Shown piece by piece: positions 1 through 5,923 of a stretch of 5,923 bases of DNA. The translations under genes were made by a program, and so were the position numbers. The notes under the pieces are model-generated. The model made no database searches. It saw nothing but the letters and a program-made list of their open reading frames with translations, and had not been told where the DNA came from. Source of the DNA: JACQGZ01 sp050695215 (GTDB taxonomy: Bacteria > Sysuimicrobiota > Sysuimicrobiia > Sysuimicrobiales > Humicultoraceae); contig JBOGSD010000030.1 of NCBI GenBank assembly GCA_050695215.1, positions 1 through 5,923 on the forward strand, in the 5' to 3' direction. Positions within the stretch are counted from its first letter, which is position 1; the number at the start of each line of letters is the position of its first letter.

Positions 1-1871
1 TCCAACACTGCTTCTTCCCGCAGTTCTCCGATGGCCTGGAGGACCTCGAAGTGGAACCGGCGACCGATAATGGCGGCCAGGCTGAGCACGTGCTGGCAGG
101 CCTCCGAGACGCGCTCCAGCCGGCGGCCGATGACCTCCTTGATGCTCCGCGGGACGTCGAGCTCTGCGATCTTCTTGCGCTCCCACCGGCCGTCCTCACG
201 GTAGACGGCGCCTTGCTCCACCAGGTCCTTGAGGATCTCCTCCACGAAGAACGGGTTCCCTTCGGTTTCCCCGTAGAGCAGGTCGAGGAACTCATCCGTC
301 ACCTGACCCGTCAGCTCGAGCATGGTTTGGACCATTGAGCCGACACCTTCGCGCGCCAGGCGACGCAGAACGACCCGACGGTACAGCCGTTCCCGGTTCA
401 TCTCCCGGAGGGCGTCACTTAGAGGAAGTCTGCTGTCCAGGTCCACGTCGCGGTAGCTTCCGAGAATCAACACCCGCTCCCCCCGCAGCGCGCGGGCCAG
501 ATGCTGGAGGAGATTCAGGCTGGCGGCGTCAGCCCAGTGCAGATCCTCAAGAGTGAGCACTACCGGGATCCGGCGGGACAGGGTGGTGAGGTACTCGGCT
601 ATCGAGGCAAACAGGCGGAGGCGCTCATGGACCGGCTCCAGGGTCGGGCTGGGCTGAACATCCGGAAGCGTCTTGAGGACTTCGGGAATGAGGGTGACGA
701 ACTCGGCCGCGGTCCCGCCTAGCTCGTCCAGGAGGTCCGGCCGCGTCATACCCCTGAACCGCGCCTGAAAAAGCTCGATGAACGGCAGATACGGAGTGCC
801 CGTCTCCTGCTCATAGCAGCGACCCAGGAGGACGGTGAATCCCCGGAGGCGCGCGTACACAGCCACCTCCTGCAACAGCCGTGTTTTACCGATGCCTGGT
901 TCTCCTTCAGCCAGCACCAGCTGGCCCTGGCTCGAGGCGGCCACGTCGACGCTGCTCTTCAGCTCGCGGAGCTCAGCGTCACGGCCGACCAGGCGGGTAT
1001 GCAGCACGCTTCCCAGGAGTAGGGCCGGTCTGATCTCCACGGTGCCCGCTGCGACGGCCTGCGCCGGCGGCGGCGTGGCGGTGAGCTGCTCCAGAGCAGC
1101 CAGGACGTCCTGTGCCGATGCATAGCGCTCCGCCGGGTCTTTGGCCATCAGCTTCAAGAGGACGCCCTCCAGCTCAGGCGACACCGCCGCGTTGTACCAG
1201 CGCGGCGCCACCGGTGGCACCTGGAGGTGTTGGGAGATGATGGAGATGGGATCGTCGCCCGTAAACGGCGGGCGCCCTGTGATGACCTCGTACAGGACGC
1301 ACCCGAGAGAGTAGAGGTCCGAGCGACCGTCGGCTTCCCCCCGGAGCACCAGCTCCGGCGCCATGTAGGCTACTGTCCCGACGATCATCCCTGTTTGCGT
1401 CAGGCGGGTGCGGCCCTCCGAGCGCGCCAGCCCGAAGTCCATCATCTTTACGATGCCGCCGTCGGTGACCATGATGTTGTCGGGCTTGATGTCCCGGTGG
1501 ATCACGCCTCTGCTGTGGGCGTGGTCGAGGGCCTGGCAGATCTGCCTGGCAAAGACGACGGCCTGGTCAACCGTGACAGTGGTGTCTCGGAGGCTCTTCC
1601 CGCTGACCAGCTGCATCACGATGAAAGGGTGCCCTTCGACCTCCCCGGCGTCGTACACCGCCACGATGTGGGGATGGTCGAGTCGGGCGACCGACCGTGC
1701 CTCCCGCACCAGCCGCGCCGCCCCGTCTCCGACCTCTCGGGGCGAGAGAATCTTGATCGCGACGGACCGGTCGAGCACGGTGTCGTGGGCTTTGTAGACC
1801 ACACCCATGCCCCCCTCGCCGAGCTTCTCCTCGATGCGGTAGCGGTTGGACAGCGGCGTGCCCGTCTTCAT
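1..1871 (-). CDS. Ser/Thr protein kinase fused to STAND/AAA_16 ATPase, second of a tandem pair (3' end missing)
   Basis: The frame is open without a stop from the ATG at 1871 to the window edge, giving 623 visible codons; the C-terminus lies outside. Residues 1-260 form a Hanks-type Ser/Thr kinase with every catalytic element: glycine loop GEGGMG (18-23), lysine in VAIK (K40), helix-C glutamate (E57), HRDIKPDN (125-132, catalytic D127), DFG (145-147) and APE (171-173). It is an RD kinase, so activation-loop phosphorylation (T158/T160 in LTQT) is likely. A Pro/Ala-rich linker (about 263-293) leads to a STAND/AAA_16 ATPase: GRDAEL (296-301), Walker A GEPGIGKT (323-330), Walker B ending in LEDLHW (441-446), sensor-like GSYRD (471-475) and the GNPFF motif (538-542), then a helical or winged-helix part to the edge. 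No membrane segment is visible, so it is probably cytoplasmic. The start aligns exactly with the upstream paralogue and overlaps its stop as ATGA. By family, TPRs would be expected beyond the edge (inference). Confidence 0.93.
   Translation of the reverse strand, partial: MKTGTPLSNRYRIEEKLGEGGMGVVYKAHDTVLDRSVAIKILSPREVGDGAARLVREARSVARLDHPHIVAVYDAGEVEGHPFIVMQLVSGKSLRDTTVTVDQAVVFARQICQALDHAHSRGVIHRDIKPDNIMVTDGGIVKMMDFGLARSEGRTRLTQTGMIVGTVAYMAPELVLRGEADGRSDLYSLGCVLYEVITGRPPFTGDDPISIISQHLQVPPVAPRWYNAAVSPELEGVLLKLMAKDPAERYASAQDVLAALEQLTATPPPAQAVAAGTVEIRPALLLGSVLHTRLVGRDAELRELKSSVDVAASSQGQLVLAEGEPGIGKTRLLQEVAVYARLRGFTVLLGRCYEQETGTPYLPFIELFQARFRGMTRPDLLDELGGTAAEFVTLIPEVLKTLPDVQPSPTLEPVHERLRLFASIAEYLTTLSRRIPVVLTLEDLHWADAASLNLLQHLARALRGERVLILGSYRDVDLDSRLPLSDALREMNRERLYRRVVLRRLAREGVGSMVQTMLELTGQVTDEFLDLLYGETEGNPFFVEEILKDLVEQGAVYREDGRWERKKIAELDVPRSIKEVIGRRLERVSEACQHVLSLAAIIGRRFHFEVLQAIGELREEAVL
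1868..1871 (-). promoter_or_regulatory. ATGA stop/start overlap joining the two kinases
   Basis: The first kinase's TGA (1868-1870) overlaps the second kinase's ATG (1869-1871). The 20 nt upstream hold no purine-rich Shine-Dalgarno sequence; the last bases before the ATG read CTTCCCAC. Translation of the second kinase is therefore probably coupled to the first, suggesting fixed relative amounts of the two proteins. Confidence 0.8.
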
Positions 1872-4800
1872 GTGGGAAGCGCCGCCACTTGCTCTGCGCG
1901 CCGCACCGCCCCATGCGTGAGCAGGAGGTCTCGCGCCTGGGCCAGGGACTCGCGGGACCGCTGCAGGTCGCCCTCTTCTCCGCGCGCGGCGTAGGCCCGC
2001 CCCAGTTCCTGCCAGGATTGGGCCAACGTCCAGACGTGTCCCACCTCCGCCAGCCGGTCGCGGGCAGCACTGAAAGCCTCGACGGCTGCGTTCGGGTCGC
2101 CCCGCGCCGACGCGGCCAGGCCGATCCCGTAATAGGCCTCTCCCTCCAACCACTGCCGCCGCCAGGTCCCGGGGCGCAGGATCTCGCGCAGTACCGATTC
2201 CGCCTTCTCGGGTGCGCCGGTGCGGGCGTAGTACTGGCCGTTGACGAATCGACAGATGTCCTGGCACCAGACACAGGAGGGCCACTCCTTCGGCATCGCG
2301 GCGATGTGCTCGGCGGCCGCGTCGAGGTCGTCGAGGGCGAGGAGTACCCATGCCTGCACGGTGCGGGACCGGATGTGGCTCCAGGTCGTGCGCAACTGTC
2401 CTGCCTTCTCCGCGTGCAGGCGTGCCGTCGCTTCATCGCTGACGTAGGCCGCGGACAGTCCCGACCACAGGGCGATCAGGAGGAGCTGGCCCTCGCCCAA
2501 CCCCACACGGTCGCCCAGCACCATGCCCTCCCTTCCCACTCGAACCGACTCCTCCCACCGGCCCACGGCCCAGTAGACCCATACCAGGTCGTGGTGGGTT
2601 AGGGCGACCGCCAATGGACTCTGCATCTTCTTCGCCAATTGCATCGTCTGCTCTGCGTAGCGCAGGGCCTCAGGATATCGGCACGCGACCAGCTCCACGA
2701 CAGTCATGTCTGAATGGGCGTCCCACTTCTCCCCGATGTCGTCGAGCCGGTCCACTAGGGCCAGCCGGGCGGCGGCGGCACGCTCCGCCTTTTCCCACTC
2801 GCCCGTTTCCCCGAGGATCCACCATAAGGTGCCCTGGACCCGCGAGAGGAGCCAGCTGTCATTGGCCTGCTCCGCGAGGATAAGGGCCTGCTGCGCCGTG
2901 GCCAGGGCGTCACCGTACTCTCGCGCCCCCTGCTGAAGCCCAGCCAGACGGTTCAGGGCCCTGACCCGGAGGGCTGGAGTCGCGTCGGAAAGGCTGGCCA
3001 GTTGCTCGGCCATCCTGCGGGCCTCCGGATGCGGACCCGCGTACCAGGCGCTAGCTTCGACGACCTTGAGTTGCAGGTCGCGTTTCCTTTCCACCTCGAG
3101 GATGCCGGCCCGCTCTCCCGTGGTCAACGCGCGGCTGAAGGCCTCGGCGGCTGGCCGCCCCTGCTGCACGCGCAGCTGATGGTCGCCCAGGCGCTCGAGG
3201 ACGTCCACCAGCACCATCGGGTCTCCGAGACCCTCGGCTAGCTCGATGGCGACTCTCAGCCTGGCCTCGGCCGCCTCCTGCGCGAATACCCGCGAGGCGG
3301 CGTCGGCGGCCTGGATGTTGTACCGGATGCCCTTTGGCGCCTGGCCGGCGTCAGCGCGCCCGAAGTGGTAGGCCAGAACCTCAATTCCGGTCTCCAGGCG
3401 CTTCGCATGTACCCGCTCGTAGGCCTCGCCCACCTGTCGGTGCATCCGCGCCCGGCGCCGGGGGTTCAGGCTATCGTAGAGCGTGTCCTGGATGAGGGCG
3501 TGCTGGAAACCGTAGGTGTCGAAGCCACCGAGACCCTTGACCTCCCGGATGATCTGGGCACCGAGGGCCTCGTCGATGATCGTCACCAGCTCGTCCTCGT
3601 CGAGGCTCGAGGCCGCGCGCAGCACGTCGAAGGTGAACTCGCGGCCGATGACGGCCGCGGCCACCAGCGCGTCGCGGCATGCATCCGAAAGCCGGTCGAG
3701 GCGGCGGCCGATGGCCTCGCGGATGCTCTCGGGCACCCGGAGCGACGTTGTCCGGTCGAACATCCACCCACCATCTACCCGCTTCAGCGCGCCGGCTTCC
3801 ACCAGATCGCGGAGGACCTCCTCGATAAAGAATGGATTGCCTTCCGTCTCGCGGTGGATGGGGCCGAGCAGCTCGTGAGCTACCTCGTCGTTGAACCCGG
3901 CGGCGATCAGCGAGGCCGCCGCCTCCTCATCGAGGCGCCGCACGAGGACCCGTTCATACAGCCGCTCCCGGTTGAGGTCGCCGAGGATCCGGATCAGGGG
4001 GTGCTGCGAGCCCACCTCGACGTCCCGGTAGGTGCCGACGATCAGCAGGCGCGTGTCCCTCAGGCTGCGGGCGAGGTAGCGCACGAGGTCCAGCGTTGAG
4101 GCGTCCCCCCAGTGCAGGTCATCGAGGATGAGGAGCACCGGCGCTTCGGCGGCGTACCGCCGCAGGGCCTCCGACACCTGCTCGAAGAGCCGCGCCTGCC
4201 GCTGGTCCGGTGGAAGGGCGGCCGCGTCCGGGGACGGGGTGAGGGCGTCGGAGAGCGGCACTTTCAGTGCTTCCGCGAAGGGGCCGTAGGGGAGGCTCGT
4301 CTCCCGCTCATAGGCCTGACCCGTCCAGACGCGGCAGCCGCGCAACCGGCCGTAAACCGACAGTTCCTGGCATAGCCGCGTCTTGCCGATGCCGGGCTCA
4401 CCGACCAGGAAGACCACGCCGCCGTCCCCGCCGATCGTCCGGTCGACGGCCGCTCGGAGCGCGACCAGCTCCTGCTCCCGTCCAACCAACGGGGAGCGGC
4501 GAAGGGCCTGGACCAATGAAGGCGCCGGCGGCACCGGCCCTGCTTCTTTGGCGGTAGGCAGCGATTCTAACGCCTGTGCCACCGCGGCCGCGGAACCCGG
4601 ACGGTCGGCGGGATCCTTAGCCAGCAGCTTCAGGATCACGCTCTCCAGGGCCGGCGGTGTCGCCGGGTTGTGCCAGTGGGGGGCCACGGGTGGCACGTTG
4701 ATGTGCTGAGTGATCACCGAAATTGGGTCTTCGGACTCGAAGGGCGGCCGCCCCGCCACCCCCTCGTACAATACCGCCCCCAGCGCGTAGAGGTCGCTCC

Positions 4801-5353
4801 GCCCGTCTACCTGGCCTCCGAGGGCCTGCTCCGGGGCCATGTAGCCCACCGTCCCCACGAGCATCCCGCTCTGCGTCAGCCGGGATCGCCCTTCGGACCG
4901 CGCCAGCCCGAAGTCCATCAGCTTGGCGCTGCCGTCGTTCGTGACGATGATGTTCTCCGGCTTGATGTCGCGGTGCACGATCCCCTGGGCGTGGGCGTAC
5001 TCTAGCCCACGCAGAATCTGGACCGTGATCTCGATGAGGCGCTCCACGGATACGGGCAGCAGCTCCCGCAGCGTCTGCCCCTCCACGAGCTCCATCACGA
5101 TGGCAAACTGGCCACCTTCTTCCACTGCGTCGTAGATGGAGACGACGTTAGGATGGTTAAGGCGCGCGGCAGACTGCGCTTCCCGCACGAACCGCCGCGC
5201 CCCTTCCTCTCCAAAGACCGCCGGCGTGAGCGTCTTGATCGCCACGGAGCGGTCGAGCAGGGTGTCGTGGGCGCGATAGACCAGGCCCATGCCGCCCTCG
5301 CCGAGTTTGGCGTCGATGCGGTAGCGGTTGGACAGCAGCGTGCCGGTCTGCAT
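1868..5353 (-). CDS. Ser/Thr protein kinase - STAND/AAA_16 ATPase - TPR signalling protein (complete)
   Basis: This complete 1161-residue protein probably senses a signal through its ATPase/TPR half and phosphorylates target proteins. Residues 1-263 are a Hanks-type kinase: GEGGMG (18-23), VAIK K40, helix-C E58, HRDIKPEN (127-134, D129), DFG (147-149), APE (173-175). After a Pro/Ala linker comes the ATPase: GREQEL (291-296), Walker A GEPGIGKT (318-325), Walker B LLILDDLHW (407-415), GTYRD (440-444), GNPFF (505-509) and a winged-helix-like part near 540-630. Residues about 680-1155 are helical TPR-type repeats, for example around 795-870, 880-945 and 1070-1145. No signal peptide, membrane helix or C-terminal LuxR-type HTH is seen. 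The layout and size recall mycobacterial PknK (kinase plus MalT-like ATPase). The frame is open up to 5566, but the ATG at 5353 is chosen because it gives MQTGTLLSNRYRI, matching the paralogue's MKTGTPLSNRYRI, and avoids overlapping vapC. GAGG lies 5 nt upstream. Substrate and ligand are unknown. Confidence 0.95.
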   Translation of the reverse strand: MQTGTLLSNRYRIDAKLGEGGMGLVYRAHDTLLDRSVAIKTLTPAVFGEEGARRFVREAQSAARLNHPNVVSIYDAVEEGGQFAIVMELVEGQTLRELLPVSVERLIEITVQILRGLEYAHAQGIVHRDIKPENIIVTNDGSAKLMDFGLARSEGRSRLTQSGMLVGTVGYMAPEQALGGQVDGRSDLYALGAVLYEGVAGRPPFESEDPISVITQHINVPPVAPHWHNPATPPALESVILKLLAKDPADRPGSAAAVAQALESLPTAKEAGPVPPAPSLVQALRRSPLVGREQELVALRAAVDRTIGGDGGVVFLVGEPGIGKTRLCQELSVYGRLRGCRVWTGQAYERETSLPYGPFAEALKVPLSDALTPSPDAAALPPDQRQARLFEQVSEALRRYAAEAPVLLILDDLHWGDASTLDLVRYLARSLRDTRLLIVGTYRDVEVGSQHPLIRILGDLNRERLYERVLVRRLDEEAAASLIAAGFNDEVAHELLGPIHRETEGNPFFIEEVLRDLVEAGALKRVDGGWMFDRTTSLRVPESIREAIGRRLDRLSDACRDALVAAAVIGREFTFDVLRAASSLDEDELVTIIDEALGAQIIREVKGLGGFDTYGFQHALIQDTLYDSLNPRRRARMHRQVGEAYERVHAKRLETGIEVLAYHFGRADAGQAPKGIRYNIQAADAASRVFAQEAAEARLRVAIELAEGLGDPMVLVDVLERLGDHQLRVQQGRPAAEAFSRALTTGERAGILEVERKRDLQLKVVEASAWYAGPHPEARRMAEQLASLSDATPALRVRALNRLAGLQQGAREYGDALATAQQALILAEQANDSWLLSRVQGTLWWILGETGEWEKAERAAAARLALVDRLDDIGEKWDAHSDMTVVELVACRYPEALRYAEQTMQLAKKMQSPLAVALTHHDLVWVYWAVGRWEESVRVGREGMVLGDRVGLGEGQLLLIALWSGLSAAYVSDEATARLHAEKAGQLRTTWSHIRSRTVQAWVLLALDDLDAAAEHIAAMPKEWPSCVWCQDICRFVNGQYYARTGAPEKAESVLREILRPGTWRRQWLEGEAYYGIGLAASARGDPNAAVEAFSAARDRLAEVGHVWTLAQSWQELGRAYAARGEEGDLQRSRESLAQARDLLLTHGAVRRAEQVAALPT
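3584..5353 (-). repeat. Paralogous segment duplicated in tandem (partner copy 3-1871)
   Basis: This segment, residues 1 to about 590 of the first kinase, aligns in order with residues 1-623 of the second kinase. Identity is highest at the N-terminus: 33 of the first 40 residues match. Some nucleotide blocks are still identical, for example a 22-bp block over the DFG region at 4899-4920 and 1423-1444. Elsewhere the copies have diverged, and the length between Walker A and Walker B differs. This indicates an old gene duplication under selection rather than a recent copy. Confidence 0.75.
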
Positions 5354-5358
5354 GCGTG

Positions 5359-5362
5359 CCTC
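5359..5362 (-). promoter_or_regulatory. Probable ribosome binding site of the first kinase
   Basis: GAGG on the minus strand sits 5 nt before the ATG at 5353, within the 28-bp gap after vapC. It is short but reasonably placed and supports this start over the longer open frame. I see no promoter in the gap, and there is too little room for a full one. Confidence 0.5.
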
Positions 5363-5381
5363 GTCGGGACTTCGTGCTTCG

Positions 5382-5804
5382 TTATTCTGGCAGCGGTCTG
5401 AACCCTTCAAGCCGCGCGGCCTCGCGCAGGCGGTCGTCGAAGGAGACCATGACACCTGCCGGAGGACTCCCGGCCCACACGAGCGCCGCCGCCAGTTGCA
5501 GCGCATCAAGCGAGTGGAGCGGATGGAGTCGCAGCAGTCGTGCGGTCTGGGTCCGCACAGCCTCACCCGGCTCGATCTCTGTCCAGGCGTGCTGCAAATG
5601 GGCGAGCAACGAACGCGCCGCGTCCTCGCCGGAGAGGGACAGCGTCCCCTCCCTCCGCAGCCGGGCGAACGCGGACCAGCATTCGACCGGCGATCCCCAC
5701 CACACGGCTATTTCCGGATCCTGTTCCAGCAACGGACGCGCCACGGCGGACACGGGCTGGGTGAGGCACAGCGGGACCAAGGCGGACGCATCCCAAAACC
5801 TCAC
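5382..5804 (-). CDS. vapC: VapC-type PIN-domain ribonuclease toxin
   Basis: This 140-residue PIN-domain protein is the usual size for VapC toxins, which are Mg-dependent endoribonucleases acting on tRNA, rRNA or mRNA and held inactive by their antitoxin. The acidic residues expected for the metal site are in place: D5 in the N-terminal WDASALV, E41 in PVEC, D100 in SLDALQLAAAL and D123/D124 in SFDDRL. The toxin therefore looks catalytically intact. The start is a GTG; the first-strand motif carrying D5 begins four residues later, so no later start is possible. The GTG overlaps the upstream antitoxin stop as GTGA, the normal antitoxin-first order of type II systems, which implies translational coupling. 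A GAGGAG (5819-5824) lies 14 nt upstream, too far for a good ribosome binding site. The stop (TAA) is 28 bp before the kinase start. The target RNA cannot be told from the sequence. Confidence 0.93.
   Translation of the reverse strand: MRFWDASALVPLCLTQPVSAVARPLLEQDPEIAVWWGSPVECWSAFARLRREGTLSLSGEDAARSLLAHLQHAWTEIEPGEAVRTQTARLLRLHPLHSLDALQLAAALVWAGSPPAGVMVSFDDRLREAARLEGFRPLPE
5801..5804 (-). promoter_or_regulatory. GTGA stop/start overlap, antitoxin to toxin
   Basis: The antitoxin stop TGA (5801-5803) and the vapC start GTG (5802-5804) share bases as GTGA on the minus strand. There is no well-spaced Shine-Dalgarno sequence for vapC, so reinitiation by ribosomes finishing the antitoxin is the likely mode. 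That would keep toxin synthesis at or below antitoxin synthesis. Confidence 0.8.
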
Positions 5805-5923
5805 GAGGATTCGGTACGCTCCTCGATCAGGACCGTCAGCGATCGTCCGGCGTTGTCCTTCGGACGTGGCTTTTTCCAGAAGTCCTTGGGAAGCTTCCCC
5901 AGCGGAGGACGGGCCAACCCCGC
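5801..5923 (-). CDS. Type II antitoxin, Phd/YefM (VapB-like) family, C-terminal fragment
   Basis: Forty codons and a TGA stop are visible; the N-terminal DNA-binding half lies beyond the right edge. The readable tail contains GKLPKDFWKKPRPKD followed by a short helix ending in VLIEERTESS. I recall this Pro- and Trp-rich tail with a terminal LxEER helix from Phd/YefM-type antitoxins paired with VapC. It is the part that wraps the toxin and blocks its active site. The position directly upstream of vapC, with a 4-nt GTGA overlap, supports the call strongly. By family knowledge the missing N-terminus would bind the operon promoter and autorepress. The gene is cut by the window, not visibly broken. 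Confidence 0.85.
   Translation of the reverse strand, partial: AGLARPPLGKLPKDFWKKPRPKDNAGRSLTVLIEERTESS

Noticed and set aside
531..549. Glu in place of the first Asp in Walker B of the second kinase (LEDLHW)
   Set aside because: LED-LHWAD is a frequent variant in AAA_16 ATPases attached to cyclases and kinases, so it is not evidence of a lost active site.
1..1871. Possible pseudogene or frameshift in the second kinase
   Set aside because: I translated the whole frame codon by codon: 623 codons with no stop and all kinase and ATPase motifs in one frame.
1227..1994. Plus-strand open frame of 255 codons across the kinase junction
   Set aside because: It is antisense to the catalytic domain of the second kinase and the end of the first. 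Its open state follows from GC-rich codon use of the real genes, and it shows no domain motif or plausible start context.
1567..2436. Minus-strand open frame of 289 codons overlapping the end of the first kinase and the start of the second
   Set aside because: Its Arg/Pro/Ser-rich composition is typical of an off-frame reading of GC-rich coding DNA, and both overlapped genes are clearly conserved in another frame.
3365..4099. Plus-strand open frame of 244 codons
   Set aside because: It is the antisense shadow of the ATPase domain of the first kinase; no recognisable motif.
5354..5566. N-terminal extension of the first kinase by 71 codons
   Set aside because: It overlaps the coding sequence of vapC in another frame, is compositionally odd (Cys/Arg/Ser-rich), and the paralogue starts exactly at the position matching 5353.
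5888..5899. Perfect 12-bp palindrome GGGAAGCTTCCC in the antitoxin gene
   Set aside because: It encodes the conserved GKLP motif and lies inside the coding region; chance from codon choice explains it better than an operator.

Overview
The window is GC-rich and almost entirely coding. Every gene I can support lies on the minus strand, so it reads from right to left. The order in transcription is: (1) the last 40 codons of a Phd/YefM-type antitoxin (5801-5923), (2) a VapC-type PIN-domain toxin (5382-5804), (3) a complete 1161-residue protein made of a Ser/Thr kinase, a STAND/AAA_16 ATPase and a TPR region (1868-5353), and (4) the first 623 codons of a second protein of the same kind (1-1871), which runs off the left edge. 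There is no gene-free stretch longer than 28 bp, and I see no tRNA, rRNA, CRISPR array, insertion sequence or terminator.

The organism is a GC-rich bacterium. Hanks-type kinases fused to MalT-like ATPases, next to this style of antitoxin (C-terminal GKLPKDFWKKPRPKD) and VapC, fit soil or groundwater lineages such as Rokubacteria/Methylomirabilota, Chloroflexi or Actinobacteria. The sequence alone does not decide among them, so the taxonomic placement is a low-confidence inference.

The four genes are packed tightly. Antitoxin and toxin overlap by GTGA, toxin and first kinase are 28 bp apart, and the two kinases overlap by ATGA. This layout suggests one transcript, with translational coupling at both overlaps. 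The two kinases are clearly paralogues (33 of the first 40 residues are identical) and look like a tandem duplication. They differ in ways that could separate their roles: an activation-loop Ser/Thr exchange, and a segment between Walker A and Walker B that is about 26 residues shorter in the first protein. By architecture they resemble cytoplasmic signalling kinases of the PknK type, in which the ATPase and TPR parts sense or scaffold and the kinase gives the output. Ligand and substrates cannot be read from the sequence.
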